This document shows, piece after piece, positions 1 through 5,091 of a stretch of DNA of 5,146 nt. Made by a program: the position numbers and the translations under genes. Under the pieces are notes generated by a model. That model was not told where the DNA came from. It did not search any database and saw only the letters and a list, made by a program, of their open reading frames with translations. Source of the DNA: DAOQAU01 sp964640325 (GTDB taxonomy: Bacteria > Cyanobacteriota > Vampirovibrionia > Gastranaerophilales > Gastranaerophilaceae); assembly GCA_964640325.1 (NCBI GenBank), contig CAZXID010000046.1:1-5146 (forward strand), given 5' to 3'. The stretch's first letter is position 1. The number at the start of each line of letters is the position of its first letter.

Positions 1-54
1 TAATTCTTTTAATTCTTTTTTTTGATAATAAGATATTTTGGGTCCCCCTCAAAT

Positions 55-91
55 AAAAAAAAAGCGGCGAGTCTTTCCACTCGCCGCTTTT
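55..91 (-). terminator. Rho-independent terminator of the flagellin gene
   Basis: A perfect 13-bp stem (60-72 paired with 79-91, core GCGGCGAGT/ACTCGCCGC) encloses a 6-nt loop. On the minus strand the GC-rich stem runs directly into a U-tract made by the A-run at 55-63. It lies 30 bp beyond the flagellin stop codon, so it should end a single-gene flagellin transcript. Confidence 0.93.
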
Positions 92-121
92 CTTGGAATA
101 ATTCCAATAAGCTCAAATATA

Positions 122-979
122 CTAACCTGAAATAAGTTTTAAAGCGATACTTGGAGCTTGGTTTGCAGCTGCCAACAATGAAGCTGAAGCTGATTGAAGA
201 ATTTGTGCTTTTACATAGTTAGCAGATTCTTCAGCAACATCGGCGTCTTTGATGGTTGAATTTGCCGCAGAAAGGTTTGTTTGTTGTACTTTTAATCCTG
301 TAGCAGCAGCGGATAATCTGTTTTGATATGCTCCGATAGCTGTTACTTTGTTTGTAACTGCAGTTATAGCTGCATCAGAAATACCTAAGAATGCTGCAGC
401 ACCTGAACCTGTAGCATTAAATGCAGATTCAAGGTTTGTTTGTGTAAAGTTTGTGTTCAATACAGAAACATAAGCTGCACCAAATACATCGCCGCCTATA
501 GATATTGAATCATAAGCCTGACCGCCTGTACCTACTTGAATAGAAACTGCGGTTGTCGTGCCATCCAAAAGTTTTTTACCGTTGAAGTCTGTACTTGCAG
601 CTACACGCGAAATTTCAGCAACCCTTTGTTTTGCTTCGTTAAGCATAGCTACCCTGTCAGATGCAGTATAAGTACCGTTAGCAGATTGTTCTGCCAAGTC
701 TCTTATACGTTGTAAGTTTTTCTGGATAACTCCTAAGTTTCCTTCAGCTGTTGTCAATAGGTTTGAACCTATTTGAACGTTTTGTGACGCTACTTTTGAA
801 CTGGACAGTGTTGTTTCAAAATTTGTTGAAACTGCCAATCCTGCTGCGTCATCTGATGCTGAGTTAATTTTAAAGCCGGTTGACATTCTCAACATCGATT
901 TGTTCATTTGGTCAGTCGCTGAACTCAAATTGTTTTGAATGTTCAACGCTGCTAAGTTTGTGTTTACTACAATTGCCAT
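122..979 (-). CDS. Flagellin, short type with reduced central domain
   Basis: This is the structural subunit of the flagellar filament, exported through the flagellar type III apparatus and polymerised outside the cell. At 285 residues it is near the short end of the family. The N-terminal D0/D1 part (about 1-140) opens with MAIVVNTNLAALN and carries the family signature STGFKINSASDDAAGLAVS (33-51). The C-terminal D1/D0 part (about 217-285) has NRLSAA, TNLSAANSTIKDADVAEES and the final ANQAPSIALKLISG. Only about 75 residues (141-216) lie between, so the surface-exposed D2/D3 domains are small or missing. There is no cysteine, as is usual for flagellins. The start is fixed by AAAGGAG seven bases upstream of the ATG. 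No other flagellar gene is visible, so the gene appears monocistronic. Which paralogue (fliC or hag type) cannot be decided here. Confidence 0.97.
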   Translation of the reverse strand: MAIVVNTNLAALNIQNNLSSATDQMNKSMLRMSTGFKINSASDDAAGLAVSTNFETTLSSSKVASQNVQIGSNLLTTAEGNLGVIQKNLQRIRDLAEQSANGTYTASDRVAMLNEAKQRVAEISRVAASTDFNGKKLLDGTTTAVSIQVGTGGQAYDSISIGGDVFGAAYVSVLNTNFTQTNLESAFNATGSGAAAFLGISDAAITAVTNKVTAIGAYQNRLSAAATGLKVQQTNLSAANSTIKDADVAEESANYVKAQILQSASASLLAAANQAPSIALKLISG

Positions 980-1429
980 AGTTGATCTCCTTTCAAAGTG
1001 ACCTTTTTACTTCCTTGTGTTTCCTATTTACTTTCGAATTGCAATCATTAAGCAACAAAAAATCTCAACATATTCTTACTACACTTGCTTGTTCGCACTT
1101 CGAATAAACATTTGTTGCGAAAACAGCATGTCACAACAAAAAGTGCTGTTAATGCTCCATCTTCACATACACATATTACGACTAATCCGAGGACTAATTA
1201 ATTCAGATTTAGTTTGAAATATCTGATACTTTAGTATAAATCTTTTAATATTAAATTTAAAGAGGGTAAAAGTGTTTTTTAAACATTTCTTAATATAAAA
1301 AAACAATCAATACTTGACAAACTCAATAGGTAAAAGGGTTTTAAAGTATATAAGTTTTATATTTTATTTAACTATTATTGTAAACTTTTATTACTATTAT
1401 AAAGAAAGTTTAAAAAAATGGCATGGGTT
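980..1429. other. Long gene-free AT-rich region upstream of flagellin
   Basis: About 450 bp separate the flagellin start from the asd stop, and I see no credible gene in them. On the minus strand the first 25 bases hold the flagellin Shine-Dalgarno. Further upstream are a direct repeat of GACTAAT (1180-1186 and 1192-1198, 12-bp period) and an inverted repeat TTTGTTG/CAACAAA (1111-1117 and 1134-1140), either of which could be a regulator site. An AT-only 8-bp inverted repeat (1381-1388 and 1405-1412) lies just past the asd stop but has no U-tract, so it is not a convincing asd terminator. The sequence TTTAGTATAAAT occurs twice (1230-1241 and 1429-1440). No convincing sigma-28 or sigma-54 flagellar promoter was found by eye. 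Confidence 0.6.
1292..1320 (-). promoter_or_regulatory. Candidate sigma-70-type promoter far upstream of flagellin
   Basis: On the minus strand, TTGTCA (1320-1315) is followed after exactly 17 bases by TATATT (1297-1292). Each hexamer is one mismatch from consensus. If used, it would give a flagellin 5' leader of about 300 nt. The surroundings are extremely AT-rich, so a chance match is quite possible. Confidence 0.35.
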
Positions 1430-2446
1430 TTAGTATAAATTCATTGAAATAACTTTTTTAGCAATTCTTACAGTGTTTAAAGCCGCACCGATAAGTAGAT
1501 TGTCCGCCACACACCAAAGCGAAATTGCATTGTCAAAAGCAAGATCTTTTCTTATTCTTCCTACATAAACGGGGTTTTTGCCCGCAGCATCTGCCGGAGT
1601 CGGATATTTATAATTTTCAATATTGTCGACAACTTCAATACCGTATGCATTTTTTAACAGTTCTTGAGCTTGTTTTGGTGTTATTTCATTCTCAAATTCT
1701 ATTGTAACGGCTTCCGAGTGCCCTCTATAAACTGGAACGCGAACGGCAGTACAAGTTATTGGTGTTTCCTGCGATAAATGTAAGATTTTTTTTGTTTCAT
1801 TAACCACTTTCATTTCTTCTTTTGTATAGCCGTTTTCGACAAAAGAATCAATTTGAGGAATAACGTTAAATGCAATCGGTTTTTTAAAAACTTTGTTTTC
1901 AAAGCTTTTTTCATCTAATGCAGCCCTTGTGTTTTCTCTCAGTTCTTTAATCGCAGCAATGCCCGCTCCGCTTACCGATTGATAAGTTGAAACAACAAGG
2001 CGTTTTATTTTTGCAAAATCGTCTAACGGCTTTAAAACAAGCATAAGCTGAGAAGTTGAACAGTTGGGATTTGCAATAATCCCCTTATGTAGTTTCAAAT
2101 CCTCGTCATTAACTCCGACAATTACAAGCGGGACATCTTTATCCATTCTGAAAGCACTTGAATTGTCAATAAAAACACAGCCTCTTTTAACAGCTTCCGG
2201 CGCAAGCGCGAGGCTTGTAGAGCCGCCGGCAGAAGCAAGACAAATATTTAATCCTTCAAAGGATTCGGGTTTAGCTTCTTCTACTTTATAAATTTTGCCT
2301 CTGAATTCCATTTCTTTGCCGGCACTTCTTGCACTGGAGAGCAGCTTTAGGTTATCAAACTGAATATCCAGTTCATCCATAACCTTTAAAATTTCTCTTC
2401 CGACAACACCTGTTGAACCAAGAACTGCTATATTAGGTTTGTTCAT
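1430..2446 (-). CDS. asd: Aspartate-semialdehyde dehydrogenase
   Basis: Asd reduces aspartyl phosphate with NADPH to aspartate 4-semialdehyde, the branch point towards diaminopimelate/lysine, threonine and methionine. It is cytosolic. The 338-residue length is normal for the family. The N-terminal Rossmann domain has GSTGVVG (10-16). The catalytic motif NPNCSTSQ places the nucleophilic cysteine at C129. Q156 in STYQSVSGAG, R236 in RVPVYRGHS and H243 are the expected substrate-binding and acid/base residues. The C-terminal DNLLIGAALNTVRIA closes the dehydrogenase fold. The wording SARSAGK, LASAGGS and DNSSAFRM resembles cyanobacterial Asd. The ATG follows GAGG with an 8-base spacer. It lies downstream of dapB on the same strand, separated by 196 bp containing a repeat-like element and a possible promoter, so it may be transcribed on its own. 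Confidence 0.96.
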   Translation of the reverse strand: MNKPNIAVLGSTGVVGREILKVMDELDIQFDNLKLLSSARSAGKEMEFRGKIYKVEEAKPESFEGLNICLASAGGSTSLALAPEAVKRGCVFIDNSSAFRMDKDVPLVIVGVNDEDLKLHKGIIANPNCSTSQLMLVLKPLDDFAKIKRLVVSTYQSVSGAGIAAIKELRENTRAALDEKSFENKVFKKPIAFNVIPQIDSFVENGYTKEEMKVVNETKKILHLSQETPITCTAVRVPVYRGHSEAVTIEFENEITPKQAQELLKNAYGIEVVDNIENYKYPTPADAAGKNPVYVGRIRKDLAFDNAISLWCVADNLLIGAALNTVRIAKKVISMNLY

Positions 2447-2470
2447 TTATTTATCCTCTATCATTTAAAT

Positions 2471-2634
2471 GTCATGCTGAATTTATTTGACTTCTTTTCC
2501 CGAAATCTTTGATTTCGTGGAAAATGTCCTTACGGTACATGTGGATTATCCACTCTTTAGATTTAATTTTCAATAGTATCAGCATCTTACCATTTTAGTA
2601 AGCTGAATAGATCCTGAAACAAGTTCAGGATGAC
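2471..2634. repeat. Hairpin-rich intergenic element with imperfect terminal inverted repeats
   Basis: The ends match as inverted repeats at 10 of 11 positions: GTCATGCTGAA (2471-2481) against TTCAGGATGAC (2624-2634). Inside are four possible hairpins. The first has TTTTCC plus CGAAATC pairing with GATTTCG plus GGAAAA (2495-2524, one bulged T). The second is the palindrome GTGGATTATCCAC (2541-2553). The third is CTTAC/GTAAG (2586-2602). The fourth is the perfect ATCCTGAA/TTCAGGAT (2611-2631). None is followed by a clear U-tract in either direction. The layout resembles the short palindromic intergenic repeats scattered through many bacterial genomes, but its copy number here is unknown. It fills most of the dapB-asd gap. 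Confidence 0.6.
2545..2573 (-). promoter_or_regulatory. Candidate promoter for asd
   Basis: On the minus strand TTGAAA (2573-2568) and GATAAT (2550-2545) are separated by exactly 17 bases. Each hexamer is one mismatch from the sigma-70 consensus. Transcription would begin near 2538 and give asd a leader of about 90 nt. The -10 box overlaps the palindrome GTGGATTATCCAC, so a regulator binding there could block it. Confidence 0.5.
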
Positions 2635-2642
2635 GTAATTAA

Positions 2643-3398
2643 TTATAATATATTTTCAAGCCCATACACAAAATCTTTGTTGTTCATAACATGTTTTATT
2701 GCCAAAATCACACCCTGCATATAGCAGGCTCTGTCCATTGTATCGTGGCGAAGTTTAAAAATCTGCCCCGATGCGCCAAAAATCACCTCTTGTGAAGCAA
2801 TATAACCCGGAAGTCTTATCGAATGAATATGAATATCCGAATAAGAAATTCCGCCACGAGAGCCTTTTATCAATTCAACTTCATCGCAGTTGCCTTTAGC
2901 AAAAGACTTATTTGAACTTTCAGAAATCATCTTTGCGGTTTTTATCGCAGTACCTGAAGGAGCATCCTTTTTTTGATTATGGTGAAGTTCGATTATTTCA
3001 GCGTTATCAAAGTATTTTGCCGCTTGCTGCGAAAACATCATCATCAAAACCGCGCCTGTAGAAAAATTAGGTGCAATCAGGCAAGAAACACCTTTTTCTT
3101 GCGAAAGTTGTTTTAATTCTTCGATTTGAGCATCTGATAAGCCGGTTGTTCCAATTACGGGGCGAATTTTATTATTTAAGCAAAATTTTGCGTTTTCGTA
3201 AATTGAATTTGGTTGGGTAAAATCTACCAAAACATCTATTTCTATATTTTTAATTGCTTCTTCTATGTTTTTAAAAACGCTTTCACACTCGCAGAGGTCT
3301 ATTTTTGCGACAAGTTCTATTTCAGCATTTTCGCTTACCGCTTTTATCACTTCTTTGCCCATTTTTCCGCAAGCACCGCATACAGCTACTTTTATCAT
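2643..3398 (-). CDS. dapB: 4-hydroxy-tetrahydrodipicolinate reductase
   Basis: DapB reduces 4-hydroxy-tetrahydrodipicolinate to tetrahydrodipicolinate with NAD(P)H, a step towards meso-diaminopimelate and lysine. The length of 251 residues is typical. The Rossmann nucleotide loop is GACGKMG (8-14). VDFTQP (58-63) and IGTTG (82-86) follow as in the family. The signature ELHHNQKKDAPSGTA (137-151) contains the expected catalytic H139 and K143, by alignment with E. coli H159 and K163, and the SGT substrate-binding motif. RGG (181-183) and HSIRLPGY (192-199) are also conserved. Four cysteines lie early (C7, C10, C36, C38), more than is common here. The ATG at 3398 fits the family N-terminus, although the upstream Shine-Dalgarno is poor. 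asd of the same pathway lies next downstream; dapA is not in the window. Confidence 0.96.
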   Translation of the reverse strand: MIKVAVCGACGKMGKEVIKAVSENAEIELVAKIDLCECESVFKNIEEAIKNIEIDVLVDFTQPNSIYENAKFCLNNKIRPVIGTTGLSDAQIEELKQLSQEKGVSCLIAPNFSTGAVLMMMFSQQAAKYFDNAEIIELHHNQKKDAPSGTAIKTAKMISESSNKSFAKGNCDEVELIKGSRGGISYSDIHIHSIRLPGYIASQEVIFGASGQIFKLRHDTMDRACYMQGVILAIKHVMNNKDFVYGLENIL

Positions 3399-3410
3399 TT
3401 TATCACTACA

Positions 3411-3429
3411 CGAAATTTTTTTAATTTCG
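3411..3429 (-). promoter_or_regulatory. Hairpin just upstream of the dapB start
   Basis: A perfect 7-bp inverted repeat CGAAATT/AATTTCG (3411-3417 and 3423-3429) with a 5-base loop ends 12 bases before the dapB ATG. No U-tract follows on the minus strand, so it is not a normal terminator. It occupies the place where the ribosome would load and could influence dapB translation. Function is inferred from position only. Confidence 0.35.
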
Positions 3430-3454
3430 CCCTTTCCTGTGTTTAGAAATATTA

Positions 3455-3496
3455 TTACCTGTTTATTTTTTTAGCGGGCTTATTAGACTTATGCAT
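3455..3496 (-). CDS. Candidate 13-residue leader ORF upstream of dapB
   Basis: An ATG at 3496 opens a 13-codon frame encoding MHKSNKPAKKINR, followed by two consecutive TAA stops. AAGGA lies seven bases before the ATG, a clearly better ribosome binding site than that of dapB. Four of the 13 residues are lysine, the end product of the pathway containing DapB, which would suit a translation-sensing leader peptide. However, AAA/AAG codons are common in such AT-rich DNA, and no clear terminator/antiterminator pair follows in the 56 bases before dapB. It may be chance. I do not recognise it as a known family. Confidence 0.3.
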   Translation of the reverse strand: MHKSNKPAKKINR

Positions 3497-3542
3497 TTGC
3501 TATTCCTTGCGTTGTCCCTCTTTTTTAAGAAACTCACCCGCT
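3473..3542 (-). promoter_or_regulatory. Possible structured leader of dapB
   Basis: On the minus strand AGCGGG (3542-3537) can pair with CCCGCT (3478-3473), plus a G-U pair inside. This makes a GC-rich closing stem in otherwise AT-rich sequence. The stem encloses about 58 bases, including the Shine-Dalgarno and start codon of the 13-codon ORF, whose Pro-Ala codons form the 3' arm. A second hairpin, ATCTG/CAGAT (3546-3550 and 3561-3565), lies just upstream. I checked it mentally against lysine, T-box, c-di-GMP and glycine riboswitches and see no match. A tRNA fold is also absent. Confidence 0.3.
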
Positions 3543-3556
3543 CACATCTGTTTTGC

Positions 3557-3586
3557 TTGGCAGATTGTTAGTTATAATTATATAAT
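3557..3586 (+). promoter_or_regulatory. Candidate promoter for rnhC
   Basis: TTGGCA (3557-3562, five of six to consensus) and a perfect TATAAT (3581-3586) are separated by 18 bases. Transcription would start near 3593, about 20 bases before the rnhC ATG. Another TATAAT lies at 3573-3578. The site overlaps the likely divergent dapB promoter. Confidence 0.55.
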
Positions 3587-3603
3587 AAAAATTCTTATGT
3601 TAA
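3577..3603 (-). promoter_or_regulatory. Candidate divergent promoter for dapB
   Basis: On the minus strand a perfect TATAAT (3582-3577) lies 15 bases after TTAACA (3603-3598, five of six). The spacing is short, and the sequence is so AT-rich that other -10 choices exist. It is the most likely promoter zone because the dapB leader features begin just downstream. Its -10 box overlaps the rnhC promoter, so the two may compete. Confidence 0.35.
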
Positions 3604-3613
3604 AATTGTTTCT

Positions 3614-4528
3614 ATGAATATTTTTTCTCAAAAAATTCCAATAAACAAGCAGGAAGCGATAAAAGACTTTATTTTGCAAAACTTTCAGGCAATAGTTAAC
3701 CCTAAGCAATATACTTTTTGGGTGATTAAAAACAAGGATTTTGTAGCAACTTTTTATAATTCCGGCAAATTTGTTGTCCAAGGGAAAAATATATGTGGAT
3801 TGCTTGATGTTTTAAGTTCAAATTTTCATGAATTTATTGAACATGAAGGCAAGAAGGCAGGAGGGCAGGAAGACAAGATGACTTTCACCTGTTCACCTGT
3901 TCACCTTTTAAACTATATAGGTACCGACGAATCAGGTAAGGGCGATTTTTTCGGCCCGCTTGTAATAGCAGGCGTTCTTGTTGATGAAAAAAATCGCCCG
4001 ATTTTTGAAGAATTGGGGATAAAAGACAGCAAAATGCTTAAAGACGAAAATATTTTAAAAATGGCAAAACAAATTCAAAAACATTCTGTTTTTTCAACGG
4101 TTGTTATTTCAAATGCAAAGTATAATGAGCTTTATAAGGAGTTTAAGAATTTAAATAAGCTTCTGGCATGGGGGCATGCAAGGGTTATTGAAAACGTTTT
4201 GGAGAAAAAGCCTTGCGAATACGCTCTTTCAGACAAATTTGGAGATGAGAGTCTTATTAAAAATGCCTTGATGAAAAAAGGCAAAATCATCACTCTTGAA
4301 CAGAGGGTCAGGGCAGAAAGCGATATTGCGGTTGCGGCAGCATCGGTTCTTGCAAGAGCAACTTTTGTTGAAAAAATGTATAGTATGGAAAAATTTTACG
4401 GAATAAAATTTCCAAAGGGATGCAACAATCAAGTAAAAAGTTCAGCCAGGCAATTTATTGAAAAATATGATAAGGGCAGGCTGGTTGAAGTTTGTAAGAC
4501 GCATTTTAAAACTTTTCAAGAAATTTAA
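3614..4528 (+). CDS. rnhC: Ribonuclease HIII
   Basis: RNase HIII cuts the RNA strand of RNA-DNA hybrids, removing primers and R-loops in the cytosol. The 304-residue protein has the family layout. An N-terminal TBP-like substrate-binding domain spans about 1-75. A linker follows at about 79-100. The catalytic domain begins with IGTDESGKGDFFGP (102-115), the variant that separates HIII from HII. The four metal-binding acids are probably D105, E106, D207 (in SDKFG) and D237 (in ESDIAVAAASVLAR). The linker is encoded by short tandem repeats (3848-3907) and is GC-richer than its surroundings. There is no visible Shine-Dalgarno before the ATG; the short leader suggests SD-independent initiation. 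The gene diverges from dapB and precedes tRNA-Leu on the same strand. Confidence 0.95.
   Translation: MNIFSQKIPINKQEAIKDFILQNFQAIVNPKQYTFWVIKNKDFVATFYNSGKFVVQGKNICGLLDVLSSNFHEFIEHEGKKAGGQEDKMTFTCSPVHLLNYIGTDESGKGDFFGPLVIAGVLVDEKNRPIFEELGIKDSKMLKDENILKMAKQIQKHSVFSTVVISNAKYNELYKEFKNLNKLLAWGHARVIENVLEKKPCEYALSDKFGDESLIKNALMKKGKIITLEQRVRAESDIAVAAASVLARATFVEKMYSMEKFYGIKFPKGCNNQVKSSARQFIEKYDKGRLVEVCKTHFKTFQEI
3848..3907 (+). repeat. Two adjacent 8-bp tandem arrays inside rnhC
   Basis: Positions 3848-3879 are four units of 8 bp: GGCAAGAA, GGCAGGAG, GGCAGGAA, GACAAGAT. After a 4-bp spacer, 3884-3907 are three units: TTCACCTG, TTCACCTG, TTCACCTT. The arrays stay in frame and encode rnhC residues 79-98, exactly the linker between the TBP-like and catalytic domains. 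Confidence 0.85.
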
Positions 4529-4538
4529 ATAGAAGGCT

Positions 4539-4566
4539 GGGCTTATCAATTCAAGAAAATGAGCCC
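4539..4566 (+). terminator. Weak hairpin after rnhC
   Basis: GGGCTTAT (4539-4546) can pair with ATGAGCCC (4559-4566) through eight pairs including one G-U, with a 12-base loop. It starts 10 bases past the rnhC stop, but no U-tract follows. It may slow or end rnhC transcription or protect the 3' end. This is a position-based guess. Confidence 0.35.
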
Positions 4567-4575
4567 TAAAATTCA

Positions 4576-4604
4576 TTGACACAAAAAACTGTTTATATTA
4601 CGAT
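4576..4604 (+). promoter_or_regulatory. Promoter of tRNA-Leu
   Basis: A perfect TTGACA (4576-4581) is followed after 17 bases by TACGAT (4599-4604). Transcription would begin near 4611, about 19 bases before the mature tRNA end. This is the best promoter match in the window. Confidence 0.75.
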
Positions 4605-4629
4605 AAACTTCAAGTCCAAGCCTTTATGG

Positions 4630-4716
4630 GCCTCGGTGGCGGAATCGGTAGACGCGTTGGACTTAAAATCCAATCAGGTTAATTACCTGGTGCCGGTTCA
4701 AGTCCGGCCCGAGGCA
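4630..4716 (+). tRNA. tRNA-Leu, anticodon UAA
   Basis: The 87-nt sequence folds as a class II tRNA. The acceptor stem is GCCTCGG (4630-4636) with CCGAGGC (4709-4715), followed by discriminator A at 4716. The anticodon stem TTGGA/TCCAA (4657-4661 and 4669-4673) encloses the loop CTTAAAA with anticodon TAA at 4664-4666, which reads UUA and UUG codons. The long variable arm CAGGT/ACCTG and the T arm GCCGG-TTCAAGT-CCGGC are complete. CCA is not encoded and must be added after transcription. It has its own promoter and a terminator directly downstream. Confidence 0.97.
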
Positions 4717-4723
4717 AATTTTT

Positions 4724-4756
4724 AAAAGGGGTTATCTAAATGGATAGCCCTTTTTT
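4724..4756 (+). terminator. Terminator of tRNA-Leu
   Basis: AAAAGGG plus TTATC (4724-4736, with a bulge or wobble at the extra G/T) pairs with GATAGCCCTTTT (4743-4754). A run of six T (4751-4756) follows the GC part of the stem. It starts eight bases past the tRNA and ends 18 bases before the next start codon. Confidence 0.8.
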
Positions 4757-4774
4757 AATTTTGAGGTAAAGATA

Positions 4775-4918
4775 ATGGATAATAAAAAGAAATTGGCAAA
4801 AAAGAATAAGAAAAAAATTGTTTTTAATGGAGTTAAGGGGCTTAATATTGATAAAAACGAGTACCAGGAAATAGTTTTATCAAATACGAATATACCGGAT
4901 AAGATTTTTAAAAAGTAG
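4775..4918 (+). CDS. Small lysine-rich hypothetical protein (47 residues)
   Basis: An ATG at 4775 opens a 47-codon frame ending in TAG. GAGG lies eight bases upstream of the ATG, a good ribosome binding site. The product has 13 lysines. The first 14 residues (MDNKKKLAKKNKKK) are strongly basic, followed by a mixed stretch IVFNGVKGLNIDKNEYQE and a tail ending in IPDKIFKK. There is no signal peptide, membrane segment or cysteine. The basic end could bind nucleic acid or ribosomes, but no family is recognised. It lies between the tRNA-Leu terminator and the tRNA-fMet region, and no separate promoter is clear. The lysine run partly reflects AT-rich composition, so the gene is likely but not certain. 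Confidence 0.5.
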   Translation: MDNKKKLAKKNKKKIVFNGVKGLNIDKNEYQEIVLSNTNIPDKIFKK

Positions 4919-4928
4919 GGATTGCGAT

Positions 4929-4981
4929 AGTTTACTTGCAAATTTTTCAAGTGCGTGTAATAATGATAGTGGAAGTAAACT
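4929..4981 (+). repeat. Inverted repeat between small gene and tRNA-fMet region
   Basis: AGTTTACTT (4929-4937) and AAGTAAACT (4973-4981) form a perfect 9-bp inverted repeat separated by 35 bases. A shorter stem ACTTG/CAAGT (4934-4938 and 4948-4952) shares bases with the left arm, so the two folds exclude each other. No U-tract follows. Its role is unknown; it may end or protect the small-gene transcript. Confidence 0.4.
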
Positions 4982-4987
4982 TATTTC

Positions 4988-4993
4988 TATAAT
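4988..4993 (+). promoter_or_regulatory. Perfect -10 box upstream of the tRNA remnant and tRNA-fMet
   Basis: TATAAT at 4988-4993 is a perfect -10 hexamer, but the sequence 16-18 bases upstream (near GATAGT) is a poor -35. Transcription from about 5000 would run through the tRNA remnant into tRNA-fMet. An alternative weaker -10, TAAAAT at 5077-5082, lies closer to tRNA-fMet. Confidence 0.4.
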
Positions 4994-5033
4994 ACGGGAT
5001 ACTCTGCGGAGCAAAAGGATTAAGCATCGTTTT

Positions 5034-5061
5034 GGGATAGGTAAGCTTGGTAGCTCGTCGG
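5034..5061 (+). pseudogene. Remnant of the 5' half of an initiator tRNA
   Basis: The 18 bases at 5044-5061 are identical to 5105-5122 of the tRNA-fMet gene, covering D loop, D stem and the 5' side of the anticodon stem. Going left, 5034-5043 keeps the same length with GGGAT conserved and four mismatches. CATCG is also shared a little further upstream (5025-5029 and 5089-5093). The match stops before the anticodon loop, so no tRNA can be made. It looks like a decayed partial duplication of the neighbouring gene. Confidence 0.7.
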
Positions 5062-5091
5062 AAAATGACAATTAAATAAAATGGAAGACAT

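Noticed and set aside
1017..1217. A 66-codon plus-strand open frame in the flagellin upstream region
   Set aside because: It starts with GTG without a ribosome binding site, has an unlikely composition, and runs across the flagellin leader on the opposite strand.
1180..1221. A possible sigma-28 promoter on the minus strand (CTAAA followed by CCTCGGATTA)
   Set aside because: The -10 element matches GCCGATAA only if a base is inserted, and the spacing is off.
1314..1319. A perfect TTGACA on the plus strand that could be a -35 box
   Set aside because: No acceptable -10 hexamer lies 16-18 bases downstream, and the transcript would only run antisense into asd.
2611..2631. The perfect ATCCTGAA/TTCAGGAT hairpin as dapB terminator
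   Set aside because: No U-run follows on the minus strand; it fits better as part of the repeat element.
3455..3570. Known riboswitch (lysine, T-box, c-di-GMP, glycine) in the dapB leader
   Set aside because: The conserved cores that I know for these classes are not present, and the leader is too short for a lysine riboswitch.
4732..5071. Two minus-strand open frames opposite the small gene and tRNA region
   Set aside because: They overlap the tRNA-Leu terminator and the plus-strand small gene, lack convincing ribosome binding sites, and look like complements of lysine-rich sequence.
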